A DNA stretch of 64,000 nt, from contig NZ_JANAFB010000008.1 of the NCBI RefSeq assembly GCF_024199905.1, forward strand, positions 39,141 to 103,140. Direction: 5' to 3'. Shown here piece after piece: positions 25,290 to 33,776 of this stretch. How positions within the stretch are numbered: the stretch's first letter is position 1; each line of letters opens with the position of its first letter. The stretch comes from Rothia santali. Its GTDB lineage: Bacteria > Actinomycetota > Actinomycetes > Actinomycetales > Micrococcaceae. The notes beneath the pieces were generated by a model. That model was not told the origin of the DNA, ran no database searches, and saw nothing but the letters and a program-made list of their open reading frames with translations. The translations under genes and the position numbers were made by a program.

Positions 25290-26726
25290 ATGAGCGAGCG
25301 GGACACCGGGGAGCGGGACATCAGCGGATTCGGGCCTCCCACGGGGAGCCAGCCCGCCCTGAAGCGGGCGATCGGCCCCAAGCTGCTCCTGCTGTTCATC
25401 GTCGGGGACATCCTCGGCACCGGCGTCTACGCCCTGACCGGCGAGGTCGCCGCGGAGGTGGGCGGCGCCGCCTGGGTCCCGTTCCTCGTCGCCTTCGTCG
25501 TGGCCACGCTGACGGCCTTCTCCTACCTGGAGCTGGTCACCAAGTACCCCTATGCGGCGGGCGCGGCGCTCTACACCCACAAGGCCTTCGGCATCCACTT
25601 CTTCACGTTCATGGTCACCTTCGTGGTCATGTGCTCCGGGCTGACCTCGGCGGCGACCGCCTCGCGGGCCTTCGCCGCGAACTTCTCCGCCGCCTTCGGC
25701 CTCTCCTCCGGGGCGGGGTTCGTCACCACGGTCGCCGTGATCTTCCTGGTCGTGCTGGCCGCGGTGAACCTGCGCGGGGTCGGTGAGAGCGTCAAGCTCA
25801 ACGTGGTGCTCACGCTCGTGGAGCTCTCCGGCCTGCTCCTGGTGATCGTGCTGGGCTTCTACGCGATCTTCGGCGGCAACGCCTCGCACCTGGACCAGAT
25901 CGTGATGTTCGAGTCGCCCAGCGGCAAGAACGCGTTCCTCGCCGTCTCGGCGGCGACGGCGCTGGCGTTCTTCGCGATGGTCGGCTTCGAGGACTCGGTC
26001 AACATGGCCGAGGAGACCCACGACCCGGTCCGCGTCTTCCCCCGCACGATGCTCACCGGGCTGGGCATCACCGGGCTGATCTACCTCCTCATCTCGCTCT
26101 GTGCGGTGGCCCTGGTGCCGGTGGGATCGCTCGCCGGCGGCGACGACCCGCCCCTGGTCCAGGTGGTCGCGGCCGCCGCCCCGGACCTCCCCTTCGACCG
26201 GCTGCTGCCCTGGATCTCCATGTTCGCGGTCGCCAACTCGGCCCTGATCAACATGCTCATGGCCAGCCGGCTGCTCTACGGCATGGCGCGGCAGAGCGTG
26301 CTGCCGCCCGTCCTGGGGAAGGTGTCCCACCGGCGTCGGGCGCCGTACACCGCGATCCTCTTCACCACGCTGCTGGGCGCGGCGGTGAGCATCGTGGTCG
26401 GGACCATCGACTCCAACGCGGTCTCCACGCTGGGCGGCACGACGTCGCTGCTCCTGCTGGCCGTGTTCGCCGTGGTGAACTCCGCGGTGCTGGTTCTGCG
26501 CCGGGAGAAGGTCGAGAAGGACCACTTCGTCGCGCCCACGGTCATCCCCGTGCTCGGCGCGGTCACGTGCGCGTGGTTCGTGCTGCCCTTCTCCGGCCGC
26601 GGCGCCGAGCAGTACGCGGTCGCGGGGGCGCTGCTCCTGGTCGGCGTCGTGCTGTGGCTGGTCACCTGGCTCGTGAACCGGCGCACGACGCCGCGGCGGC
26701 GGACGTTCAGCCGGGTGCGGGACTAG
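25290..26726 (+). CDS. APC-superfamily amino acid permease
   Basis: A 478-residue carrier with about 12 helices. The N-terminal FIVGDILGTGVYALTGEVAAEVGGAAWVPFLVAF matches helices 1-2 of APC amino-acid transporters, with the unwound GTGVYA stretch, and EDSVNMAEETHDPVRVFPRTMLTGLGITGLIYLLISL is the conserved central segment with the acidic NMAEE motif. Cargo, probably a cationic or neutral amino acid or amine, is not determinable. No metabolic neighbour hints at it. The gene ends at a bidirectional terminator shared with the leftward rpmJ gene. Confidence 0.9.
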   Translation: MSERDTGERDISGFGPPTGSQPALKRAIGPKLLLLFIVGDILGTGVYALTGEVAAEVGGAAWVPFLVAFVVATLTAFSYLELVTKYPYAAGAALYTHKAFGIHFFTFMVTFVVMCSGLTSAATASRAFAANFSAAFGLSSGAGFVTTVAVIFLVVLAAVNLRGVGESVKLNVVLTLVELSGLLLVIVLGFYAIFGGNASHLDQIVMFESPSGKNAFLAVSAATALAFFAMVGFEDSVNMAEETHDPVRVFPRTMLTGLGITGLIYLLISLCAVALVPVGSLAGGDDPPLVQVVAAAAPDLPFDRLLPWISMFAVANSALINMLMASRLLYGMARQSVLPPVLGKVSHRRRAPYTAILFTTLLGAAVSIVVGTIDSNAVSTLGGTTSLLLLAVFAVVNSAVLVLRREKVEKDHFVAPTVIPVLGAVTCAWFVLPFSGRGAEQYAVAGALLLVGVVLWLVTWLVNRRTTPRRRTFSRVRD

Positions 26727-26737
26727 GCGGCCGCGGC

Positions 26738-26772
26738 GAAGGGGCGGGGATCCGGTGGATCCCCGCCCCTTC
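26738..26772. terminator. Bidirectional terminator between the APC permease and bL36
   Basis: GAAGGGGCGGGGATCC (26738-26753) is the exact reverse complement of GGATCCCCGCCCCTTC (26757-26772), around the loop GGT. It fills the 48-bp space between two convergent genes. Confidence 0.85.
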
Positions 26773-26774
26773 CC

Positions 26775-26897
26775 TCACTTCTGCCGCGCCTTGAGCCGCG
26801 GGTTCTTCTTGTTGATGACGAAGACCTTGCCCCGGCGCTTGATGACCTGCGCCCCGGGCTGGTTCTTCAGCGAGCGGATCGATGCCCTGACCTTCAC
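26775..26897 (-). CDS. rpmJ: Ribosomal protein bL36, zinc-independent (type B) paralogue
   Basis: A 40-residue ribosomal protein: [20 protein letters not shown], then [20 protein letters not shown]. The four zinc-binding residues of standard bL36 (CxxC...C...H) are replaced, so this is the C-minus form. Such paralogues are normally made under zinc starvation to free ribosomal zinc. The GTG start at 26897 has GGAGG a few bases upstream. The Zur-like box at 26917-26931 and the divergent COG0523 gene support that reading. Confidence 0.93.
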   Translation of the reverse strand: MKVRASIRSLKNQPGAQVIKRRGKVFVINKKNPRLKARQK

Positions 26898-26916
26898 GGC
26901 GTCCTCCTGATGTAGA

Positions 26917-26931
26917 TGAGAATCATGTGCA
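26917..26931. promoter_or_regulatory. Candidate Zur box in the rpmJ/COG0523 divergent region
   Basis: TGAGAATCATGTGCA matches the actinobacterial Zur consensus TGAAAATCATTTTCA, as I recall it, at 12 of 15 positions, including the central AATCAT. It lies 20 bp ahead of bL36 and 54 bp ahead of the COG0523 gene, so it could repress both. A TACAGT at 26940-26945 may be the rightward -10. Confidence 0.6.
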
Positions 26932-26984
26932 TTTAAAGGTACAGTACGGAGTGCCCCGTTGCCGACCGTGAAGGAGGGGGATCC

Positions 26985-28043
26985 GTGGATCCAGTCGATG
27001 TGGTGGCCGTGGTGGGAGCCTGCGCGCCGGAGCGGCGTCGTCATGCCGCCGAGGCCGCTCGCGCCGCCGGGAGGGACCTCTTCCCGGCCGCGCGCCTGAG
27101 CATGGCGGCGGACCCGGTCGAGGAGGCGCTCGCCCTCGCCCCCTGGGCCGGCCCGCGCGGCGCGGTGGTCGAGTACCCGCTGCGGGCGCCGGTCGACGAG
27201 GTGATCGGCTCGCTGCTGGACCCGGAGGGGCAGTGCCGGCTGACCGACGTCGTGTGCCTGGTCGACGCCGCGCACCTGGTCGCGGACCTGGACGACGACG
27301 CCCCCGTGCGGCACGTCGCGACCGCCGGCGGCCGCCGCTTCTGGGACGAGACGCCGCGCGGCCTGCTGGTCGCGGAGCAGGTCGAGCTCGCCTCGACCGT
27401 GGTCCTCGCCGACTGGGAGCGCCTGGCCACCGCCGACCTCTCCACCGTCATGGCCCTGGTCAGCCACCTGAACCCCGCAGCCCGCCTGCGCCTGGACCGC
27501 CCGGGGCTCGACGCCGCGGCCCCCGGCGGCGACCCCGCCCCCGGGCGGGAGTACGCGGCACGGCAGACGGGCGTTGGCTGGATCGCGCTGCTGAACGGGA
27601 CGCACTCCCCCGCGATGCGCGACCCGCGGGTCTCCTCCCTGCGGTACGAGCAGGTGCGGCCCTTCCACCCGGGTCGGCTGGCCGCGCTGCTGGACGGCCC
27701 CCTCGAGGCGGGCGAGTTCGGGACGGTCCTGCGCTCCTGCGGCTTCTGCCGGCTGGCGACCCGCCCCGGCGTCACGGCCCGGTGGAGCCACGCGGGGCGC
27801 GCGATCTCCCTGGAGCCGGTGGCGCGCGACGTCGCCCCGGGGCTCGGCGACGAGGACGCGGAGGTCCTCGCGGTGGGCCAGGAGCTGGGGATCACCGGCC
27901 TGGACCTGGACGCGGCGGGGCTGGTCGCGGCGCTCGACGCCGCCGCCCTCACCGACGCCGAGCTCCTCGCCGGCGGCGCGGCGTGGGCGGCGCTGCCCGA
28001 CCCCTTCCCGGCGTGGGCCGGGGTGGGCGACCGGGCGGACTGA
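26985..28043 (+). CDS. CobW/COG0523 C-terminal-domain protein with degenerate P-loop
   Basis: A 352-residue protein. The C-terminal half is a good CobW_C domain ([24 protein letters not shown]...[31 protein letters not shown]). The N-terminal half keeps the COG0523 layout, but its P-loop is altered: [15 protein letters not shown] stands where GxxGxGKT is expected, and no clear NKxD or CxCC motif is visible. Related proteins are zinc metallochaperones that use GTP. With a Zur-like box and a zinc-free bL36 next door, a zinc-starvation role is likely, but by a GTP-independent mechanism if the motif reading is right. GTG 26985 follows AAGGAGGGGG. Confidence 0.8.
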   Translation: MDPVDVVAVVGACAPERRRHAAEAARAAGRDLFPAARLSMAADPVEEALALAPWAGPRGAVVEYPLRAPVDEVIGSLLDPEGQCRLTDVVCLVDAAHLVADLDDDAPVRHVATAGGRRFWDETPRGLLVAEQVELASTVVLADWERLATADLSTVMALVSHLNPAARLRLDRPGLDAAAPGGDPAPGREYAARQTGVGWIALLNGTHSPAMRDPRVSSLRYEQVRPFHPGRLAALLDGPLEAGEFGTVLRSCGFCRLATRPGVTARWSHAGRAISLEPVARDVAPGLGDEDAEVLAVGQELGITGLDLDAAGLVAALDAAALTDAELLAGGAAWAALPDPFPAWAGVGDRAD

Positions 28044-28052
28044 CGGGGCGGC

Positions 28053-28147
28053 ATGGCCGGCCGGCGTGGCTCGTCAAAAAGGGGCGGCCTGGCCGGCCGG
28101 CGCGAGTCGTCACAGTAGGCAGCCCACCCAGCCAGTGCGACTCGTCA
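28053..28147. repeat. Three degenerate repeats at about 36-bp spacing
   Basis: Units at 28053-28076, 28089-28112 and (weaker) 28124-28147 share TGGCCGGCCGGCG followed within a few bases by CTCGTCA or GTCGTCA. They fill the 196-bp space between the COG0523 gene and the transglycosylase lipoprotein. Function unknown. Confidence 0.5.
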
Positions 28148-28239
28148 GGCGGCACGGCCGGCACGTCCGCGCGTCACATCCAGACGTTTTCCAGCCGACG
28201 GTCAACCGCCCCCGAGCCGGCGGTGAGAGAGTCGAGGGG

Positions 28240-29094
28240 ATGAGCAGAGATCGCCGAGAGGCCGCCCCACGCCCCACCCTCCGCCGCGCGGCCCTGGGCG
28301 GGGCGCTGTGCTGCGGCGCGCTGCTCCTCGCCTCCTGCACCTCGCTGGAGGGGACGCCCGAGCGCGAGCCCCGGACCGGCCGCCCCTCGGCGCCCGCGCA
28401 GGCGATGCCCCCGTCCCGCGACGCCCCGGGCGCCGAGGCCTCCGACGCGACGGACCTCGACGCCGCGTCCGAGCCCGCCGGCCCCGTCGCCCCGAGCCGC
28501 GCCGAGACCCCCATCGCCGACCTCCCGGACCTCGCCTGGGCGGAGCAGGCGGCCGAGTCCACCGGCATCCCGCTGCGGGCCGTCCGTGCGTACGCCGGCG
28601 CGGCCCTCGCCGTCGAGGAGAGCCACCCGCAGTGCGGCCTGGGCTGGAACGCCCTGGCCGGGATCGGCCGGATCGAGTCCCGGCACGGGACGCTGGGCGG
28701 GAGCGAGGTCGGGGAGGACGGCGTCGTGAGCCCGCGGATCATCGGCGTGCCCCTGGACGGCGGCGAGGGCGTCATGGCCATCCCGGACACGGACGGCGGC
28801 GAGCTCGACGGCGACGACGAGTGGGACCGCGCCGTCGGCCCGATGCAGTTCATCCCCGAGACCTGGGCGGCCACGGCCCGCGACGGCGACCGCGACGGCC
28901 GGACGGACCCGCACCAGATCGACGACGCCGCCCTCACCGCCGCCGCCTACCTCTGCGAACGCGGCGGCATGGCCGCGGACGACGACGGCTGGGCCGGCAT
29001 GGTCTTCGGCTACAACCGCTCGAGCGACTACCTGTGGGATGTGACCGAGGCCGCGGAGGACTACGCGGCGCGGACGGAGACCCCCGCGCCCTAG
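28240..29094 (+). CDS. Secreted lytic murein transglycosylase lipoprotein (SLT fold)
   Basis: A 284-residue lipoprotein. The signal peptide ends GALLLASC with C33 as the lipidated residue. After a 60-residue Pro/Ala linker, the soluble-transglycosylase domain shows WNALAGIGRIESRHGTLGG, where the glutamate of IES is the expected catalytic acid, the family motif VGPMQFIPETWAATARDGDRDGRTDPHQIDDAALTAAAYLC, and FGYNRSSDY near the end. It should cleave the glycan strands of peptidoglycan outside the membrane. Single gene; its stop overlaps the convergent ATPase gene by 4 bp. Confidence 0.9.
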   Translation: MSRDRREAAPRPTLRRAALGGALCCGALLLASCTSLEGTPEREPRTGRPSAPAQAMPPSRDAPGAEASDATDLDAASEPAGPVAPSRAETPIADLPDLAWAEQAAESTGIPLRAVRAYAGAALAVEESHPQCGLGWNALAGIGRIESRHGTLGGSEVGEDGVVSPRIIGVPLDGGEGVMAIPDTDGGELDGDDEWDRAVGPMQFIPETWAATARDGDRDGRTDPHQIDDAALTAAAYLCERGGMAADDDGWAGMVFGYNRSSDYLWDVTEAAEDYAARTETPAP

Positions 29095-30224
29095 CCCACC
29101 GTCACGGCCTCCCGCTCCGCGGCCAGGTTCTCGCCGGTCTCCGGGTCGAAGAAGTGGCAGTGGCCGCGCGGGGCGAGCCACAGCCGGTCGAAGCGGCGGA
29201 TGGGGCTGCGGCCCTCGATGCGCATGATGACCTGCGCGGGCCGCTCGTTGCTGGTCATCTGCAGCCGCACCGGGGAGTTCTTGGGCAGCGAGGCGTAGAC
29301 GTAGGCGTCCGCGCCGAGCTCCTCGACCAGCTCCACATGGACCTCCATGCCCTCACCCTCGCCGACCACGGCCAGGTCCTCCGGGCGGATGCCGACGCTG
29401 GCCTCGGTCCCGTTCAGCCGGGCGCGGTGGCCCTCGGGCAGCGGCACCACGGCCCCGCCCAGGCGGGCGCCCTCCGCGCCGATCTCGCAGTGGAAGATGT
29501 TCATGGACGGCGAGCCGATGAACCCGGCGACGAACTCGTTGGCCGGGCAGTCGTAGAGCCTGCCCGGGGTGTCGACCTGCTGCAGGATCCCGTCCTTGAG
29601 GACCGCGACCCGGTCGCCCATGGTCATGGCCTCGGTCTGGTCGTGCGTCACGTAGACCGTGGTGACGCCCAGCTGGCGGGTCAGCTCGGAGATCTGGGTG
29701 CGGGTCTGCACGCGCAGCTTCGCGTCCAGGTTGGACAGCGGCTCGTCCATGAGGAAGGCCCGGGGCTGGCGCACGATCGCCCGGCCCATCGCCACGCGCT
29801 GCCGCTGGCCGCCGGAGAGCGCCTTGGGCTTGCGGTCAAGGTACTCGGTGAGGTCCAGCAGCTTGGCGGCCTCCTCGATGCGCCGGTTGCGCTTCTCCGC
29901 CGGGTACTTGGCGATCTTCAGCGAGAAGCCGATGTTGTCGCGGACCGACATGTGCGGGTAGAGCGCGTAGTTCTGGAAGACCATGGCGATGTCCCGGTCC
30001 TTGGGCGCCGTGTGGGTCACGTCCTGGTCGCCGATGCTGATGGAGCCCTCGGTGACCTCCTCGAGGCCGGCGAGCATCCGCAGGGTCGTGGACTTCCCGC
30101 AGCCGGAGGGGCCCACGAGGACGAGGAACTCGCCGTCGGCGATCTCCAGGTCCAGGTGATCCACGGAGGCGCGGGTGGCGCCCTCGTAGCGGCAGGTGAC
30201 GTCGTTGAAGGAGATTCCAGCCAC
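29091..30224 (-). CDS. ABC importer ATPase for oligosaccharides (MsmK/UgpC type)
   Basis: A 377-residue ATPase of the CUT1 sugar-import family. Walker A GPSGCGKSTTLRMLAGLE, Q-loop MVFQNYALYPHM, signature LSGGQRQRVAMGRAI, Walker B FLMDEPLSNLD and switch YVTHDQTEAMTMGDR are intact; the C-terminal third forms the OB-like regulatory domain with GIRPEDL. GTG 30224 has AAAGGA upstream. It lies 220 bp downstream of the binding-protein gene with its own AT-rich upstream region, so it may serve several sugar importers as MsmK-type ATPases do. Nearest partners are the permeases at 31834-33766. Confidence 0.93.
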   Translation of the reverse strand: MAGISFNDVTCRYEGATRASVDHLDLEIADGEFLVLVGPSGCGKSTTLRMLAGLEEVTEGSISIGDQDVTHTAPKDRDIAMVFQNYALYPHMSVRDNIGFSLKIAKYPAEKRNRRIEEAAKLLDLTEYLDRKPKALSGGQRQRVAMGRAIVRQPRAFLMDEPLSNLDAKLRVQTRTQISELTRQLGVTTVYVTHDQTEAMTMGDRVAVLKDGILQQVDTPGRLYDCPANEFVAGFIGSPSMNIFHCEIGAEGARLGGAVVPLPEGHRARLNGTEASVGIRPEDLAVVGEGEGMEVHVELVEELGADAYVYASLPKNSPVRLQMTSNERPAQVIMRIEGRSPIRRFDRLWLAPRGHCHFFDPETGENLAAEREAVTVG

Positions 30225-30309
30225 GATCAGGTCCTTTCGATGAGGATCCGCGGCGCCCCGCCGGGCCGTCGTCGTCGAGGCTCGGGGTGTGATCGGCGTC
30301 GCTATTTGA

Positions 30310-30326
30310 TTTAGGTTAACAATAAA
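30310..30326. promoter_or_regulatory. AT-rich imperfect palindrome upstream of the sugar ATPase gene
   Basis: TTTAGGTTAACAATAAA is centred on the palindrome GTTAAC, with TTTA/TAAA flanks, 86 bp before the ATPase start. It is one of the few AT-rich stretches in the region, so it is probably promoter or operator sequence. The binding factor is unknown. Confidence 0.4.
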
Positions 30327-30444
30327 GGGAGATGGGCCGATTGTGTAGCGCACGTCATACTTCCGCCCGTTCGTGACGGAGGCGGACGCGGCCGTCACGC
30401 CCGGGCCCGGGACGGCCGCCACCGCGGACGTCCCGCCCGGCCCG

Positions 30445-31824
30445 CTACCCCTCCCCGGTCTCGAAGAGCACGTCGATCGCGCGGTTGGTCCGGTCCAGGG
30501 TCGAGGCGGGGGCCCGGTTGGCGTAGATGTCCTCCAGGGCCGGGATCGCGAGCGCCCGGACGTCGGCCCCGTGGTCGGTCACGGGGAAGTAGAAGACCTC
30601 GTCCTCCTCGACCGGGGCCGTGAACGGCTCCGGGTCCAGGCCCATCTGGGCGAATGCCTCGGCGGCGAGCGGCGTCGAGTCCTGCCGGGACGGGAAGACG
30701 ACGCCGTCCCGCGCCACCGCCTGCTGGCACTCGGGCGAGGCCATGAAGGCGACCCACTGGGCGGCCGCCTCCGGGTCGTCGGCGTCCCGGGAGATCGAGT
30801 CCGCGAGGCCGTTCATCATGCTGGCGGCCTGGCCGTCGGGGCCCGTGGGGTAGCGGGCCGTGCCCAGGTCCAGGTCCGAGCGGGCGTAGCTCCGCAGGCT
30901 CCACGAGCCGTCGAAGGCGATCGCCGCCGAGCCCGAGGCGATCTGGGGCGCGACGCCGTCGGCCTGGTTGAACTGCCCGTAGGCCGGCATGTAGCCCTTG
31001 TCCACCAGTCCGAAGTACCAGTCCAGCGCTTCCTGGGCCCGGGGGTCGTCGAAGTTGTAGGAGGTGTCCCAGAAGGGCTCGTCGGTCGCGCGCCAGCCGG
31101 TGGCCGCCGCGAACCCGGACCACTGCGCCTGGCCGAAGCTGGAGCCGCCGGCCTCGTTCAGGCCCAGCCCGTAGACCTCGACCTTGGACTTGTCGAAGCC
31201 CGGCTCGTCCCCGCGCACCCCGTTCTCGTCCACGGTCAGGCGGGCAATGACGTCCTCGAAGCCGCCCCCGTCCCGCGGGTTCCAGTCCCAGGTCGCGAGG
31301 TCCTCCTCGGTGAGGCCCGCCTCCCGGACCATGTCCTTGTTGTAGAAGGCCGCCACGGTGTCCCAGTCCTTGGGCATGCCGTACATCCTGCCGCCCTCGC
31401 CCGTCCAGAGCTCGCTCAGCCCCTCCTGGAACTCGCCCTCGTCCACCGCGGCGGTGGCCTCCAGCTCGTCGAGCGGCTGCACGGTCTCCAGGCTCACGTA
31501 CTGCGGGTACTGGGAGACGTGGTTGGTGAAGACGTCGGGGCCCCGCTCGGCGATGAAGCCGGCGGTCAGCAGCTGCCAGTAGTCGTCCCAGCCGTACTGC
31601 GTGATGTTGACCGAGAGCCCGGGGTGGGACTCCTCGAACAGGTCGGCGCAGCGCTGGTAGGCGGGCAGCTGGTTGGTGTCCCACAGCCAGTAGTCGATGG
31701 TCTTCGAGGAGCTGCTGACCCCCTCCCCGCCTTCGGAGGCGCAGCCGGTGAGCCCCAGGGCGGCGGCGGCGAGCCCGGCGAGGGCCCCGCGCAGGCGGCG
31801 GGAGCGTCGGTGCGAAGCGTTCAT
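30445..31824 (-). CDS. Extracellular sugar-binding lipoprotein of a CUT1 ABC importer
   Basis: A 459-residue solute-binding protein of the MalE-like family 1. The signal peptide ends LGLTGC with lipid-modified C28. The body has the expected pattern: IDYWLWDTNQLPAYQRCADLFEESHPGLSVNITQYGWDDYW, DVFTNHVSQYPQYV, YGMPKDWDTVAAFYNKDM and GSAAIAFDGSW. The gene follows the two permeases by 9 bp. With the alpha-galactosidase at the head of the operon, an alpha-galactoside such as melibiose or raffinose is the likely ligand. Confidence 0.92.
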   Translation of the reverse strand: MNASHRRSRRLRGALAGLAAAALGLTGCASEGGEGVSSSSKTIDYWLWDTNQLPAYQRCADLFEESHPGLSVNITQYGWDDYWQLLTAGFIAERGPDVFTNHVSQYPQYVSLETVQPLDELEATAAVDEGEFQEGLSELWTGEGGRMYGMPKDWDTVAAFYNKDMVREAGLTEEDLATWDWNPRDGGGFEDVIARLTVDENGVRGDEPGFDKSKVEVYGLGLNEAGGSSFGQAQWSGFAAATGWRATDEPFWDTSYNFDDPRAQEALDWYFGLVDKGYMPAYGQFNQADGVAPQIASGSAAIAFDGSWSLRSYARSDLDLGTARYPTGPDGQAASMMNGLADSISRDADDPEAAAQWVAFMASPECQQAVARDGVVFPSRQDSTPLAAEAFAQMGLDPEPFTAPVEEDEVFYFPVTDHGADVRALAIPALEDIYANRAPASTLDRTNRAIDVLFETGEG

Positions 31825-31833
31825 GACGGGTCC

Positions 31834-32793
31834 TTACTTGAGTCCGTTGAAGCCGATGGAGTTGACGATGCGCTTGGCGAACAGCGCGAAGAGCACGACC
31901 ATGGGCAGCGCCGCCACGAGCGTGGCCGCCATGAGCCCCGCCCAGTCCGTGCCGGTCTGGGGCGACTGCGCGCGGAAGACGCCCAGCGCCACGGTCAGCA
32001 CCCGCGAGTCGTCCGTGTAGGAGACCATGAGCGGCCAGAAGTAGTCGTTCCAGGCGGTCATGTAGGTGAGGATGCCCAGCGTCGCCATCGGCGCCGCGGC
32101 CATCGGCAGGACGACCTTGAAGAAGATGCCCACCCGCGAGACCCCGTCGAGCAGCGCGGCCTCCTCGATCTCCCGGGGGATGTTGAGGAAGAACTGGCGC
32201 AGGAAGAAGATCGCGAACGGCGTCATGAACATGGTCGGCAGGGCGATGCCCAGGACGTTGTCGATGAGCCCCAGCTCCTTGATGAGCACGAAGTTGGGCA
32301 GCAGCGTGAAGATCGTGGGCACCATGAGCCCGGCCAGGAAGATCCCGAAGACGAGGTCCCGGCCGGGCCAGCGCAGCCGCGCGAAGGCGTAGGCGGCCAT
32401 CGCGCAGAACAGCAGCTGCCCCACGGTGACCAGCGTGGCCACGATCAGGGAGTTGACGATGTAGCGCCAGAAGACCAGGGAGGTCGCGGCGCCGCCCTCG
32501 GCCAGCGCCTCCTCCTGGCTCTGCGCCCCGAAGACCCGGGCGAAGCCGCCGGTGGAGAACTCGGGCGGCAGCACCGCGGCCGGGTCCTCGTACAGCGAGG
32601 CGTTGGTGGACAGGGCGGTGCGCAGCATCCAGTAGAACGGGAAGAGCGTGACCAGCACGATCAGGGCCATCGCGACCCAGGCGAGGACCTTGCCCGGCGT
32701 GGGCCGGGGCCGGCGCGGGCGGGCGGCAGCGGCCGGGGCGGGCGTGGGGGTAGGGGCGGGCGTCGCGGGATCGACGGTGGGAATGGTGCTCAC
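31834..32793 (-). CDS. Sugar ABC permease, MalG/UgpE type
   Basis: A 319-residue inner-membrane subunit with six helices. The EAA-loop motif is AALLDGVSRVGIFFKVVLPMAAAPM, which docks on the ATPase, and the C-terminus ends RIVNSIGFNGLK as is usual for MalG-type subunits. A Pro/Ala-rich 35-residue N-terminal extension precedes helix 1. It partners the permease ending 13 bp upstream (32807-33766). Confidence 0.92.
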   Translation of the reverse strand: MSTIPTVDPATPAPTPTPAPAAAARPRRPRPTPGKVLAWVAMALIVLVTLFPFYWMLRTALSTNASLYEDPAAVLPPEFSTGGFARVFGAQSQEEALAEGGAATSLVFWRYIVNSLIVATLVTVGQLLFCAMAAYAFARLRWPGRDLVFGIFLAGLMVPTIFTLLPNFVLIKELGLIDNVLGIALPTMFMTPFAIFFLRQFFLNIPREIEEAALLDGVSRVGIFFKVVLPMAAAPMATLGILTYMTAWNDYFWPLMVSYTDDSRVLTVALGVFRAQSPQTGTDWAGLMAATLVAALPMVVLFALFAKRIVNSIGFNGLK

Positions 32794-32806
32794 GGTGGTC
32801 CCTCCC

Positions 32807-33766
32807 TCAGTCCAGGTCCGTCTTGTTGGCCCGGGTGAGCTTGAATTGGATGAAGGTGATGATGCCCAGCACGATCAGCAGGGCCACCGACATCGCGGCG
32901 GCGTAGCCGAACTGGAACCGGCCGAAGGCCATGTCGTAGATGTAGAGCTGCAGCACGTTGGTGGAGTTGGCGGGACCGCCCGACGTCGTGACCGCGACCG
33001 TGTCGAAGACCTGGAAGGACCCGATGATGGTCATGATCAGCACGAGCGCCAGGATGGGGCGCAGCAGCGGCATCGTGATCGAGAAGAAGATCCGCGTCTC
33101 CCCCGCGCCGTCGATCCGCGCGGCCTCGTAGACCGTGTCCGGCAGGGTCTGCAGCCCGGCGAAGATCAGCAGCGCCGTGTACCCCATGTGCCGCCACACG
33201 TTGATCGCGGCGATCGTGGGGATGGACCAGAACTCGTCGGTCAGGAACCCGATGCTGCCGACCCCCAGCCACTCCAGGACCTGGTTGGCCACGCCGAACT
33301 GGGTGTCCAGGATCCACAGCCACACCAGCGCGGCCACCACGTTGGAGACCATGAACGGGGAGAGCACGACGCCGCGCAGGAACGTCGAGCGCGTCAGCTG
33401 GTGCATCATCAGCGCGATGATCAGCGCCAGCACGGTCTGCAGCCCGATGTTGAGCACCACGTACCAGACGGTGATGCCCAGCGAGTCCCAGAACAGCGGG
33501 TCCTGGACCAGCCGGCGGTAGTTGTCCAGCCCCACGAACTCGGCGGGCGTCAGCAGGTTGAAGCTCGTAAAGCTCAGCCAGATGCCCCGCACCGTGGGCC
33601 ACAGGTAGAAGACCAGGTACCCCAGCCCCGCGGGAGCCAGGAACGCCAGGGGCAGCAGCAGCCCCCGGCGGCGCGCGGACCGCCGGGTGACCGGCCCGCG
33701 CTCCCTCGCCCGACGGTTCCGGGCGGCGTCCGGGTCGAGGACGATCTGGCGCGTCGTCGTGCTCAT
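32807..33766 (-). CDS. Sugar ABC permease, MalF/UgpA type
   Basis: A 319-residue permease with six helices (LLLPLAFLAPAGLGYLVFYLWP as helix 1). The EAA loop reads EAARIDGAGETRIFFSITMPLLRPI. It forms the heterodimeric channel with the MalG-type subunit. The start lies 10 bp past the stop of the alpha-galactosidase gene, so both are on one transcript. Confidence 0.92.
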   Translation of the reverse strand: MSTTTRQIVLDPDAARNRRARERGPVTRRSARRRGLLLPLAFLAPAGLGYLVFYLWPTVRGIWLSFTSFNLLTPAEFVGLDNYRRLVQDPLFWDSLGITVWYVVLNIGLQTVLALIIALMMHQLTRSTFLRGVVLSPFMVSNVVAALVWLWILDTQFGVANQVLEWLGVGSIGFLTDEFWSIPTIAAINVWRHMGYTALLIFAGLQTLPDTVYEAARIDGAGETRIFFSITMPLLRPILALVLIMTIIGSFQVFDTVAVTTSGGPANSTNVLQLYIYDMAFGRFQFGYAAAMSVALLIVLGIITFIQFKLTRANKTDLD

Positions 33767-33776
33767 CGCGGCTCCC

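Noticed and set aside
30310..30326. DtxR/iron box upstream of the sugar ATPase (TTTAGGTTAAC)
   Set aside because: Only the left half-site matches and the context is sugar uptake, so it is kept as an unassigned AT-rich palindrome.
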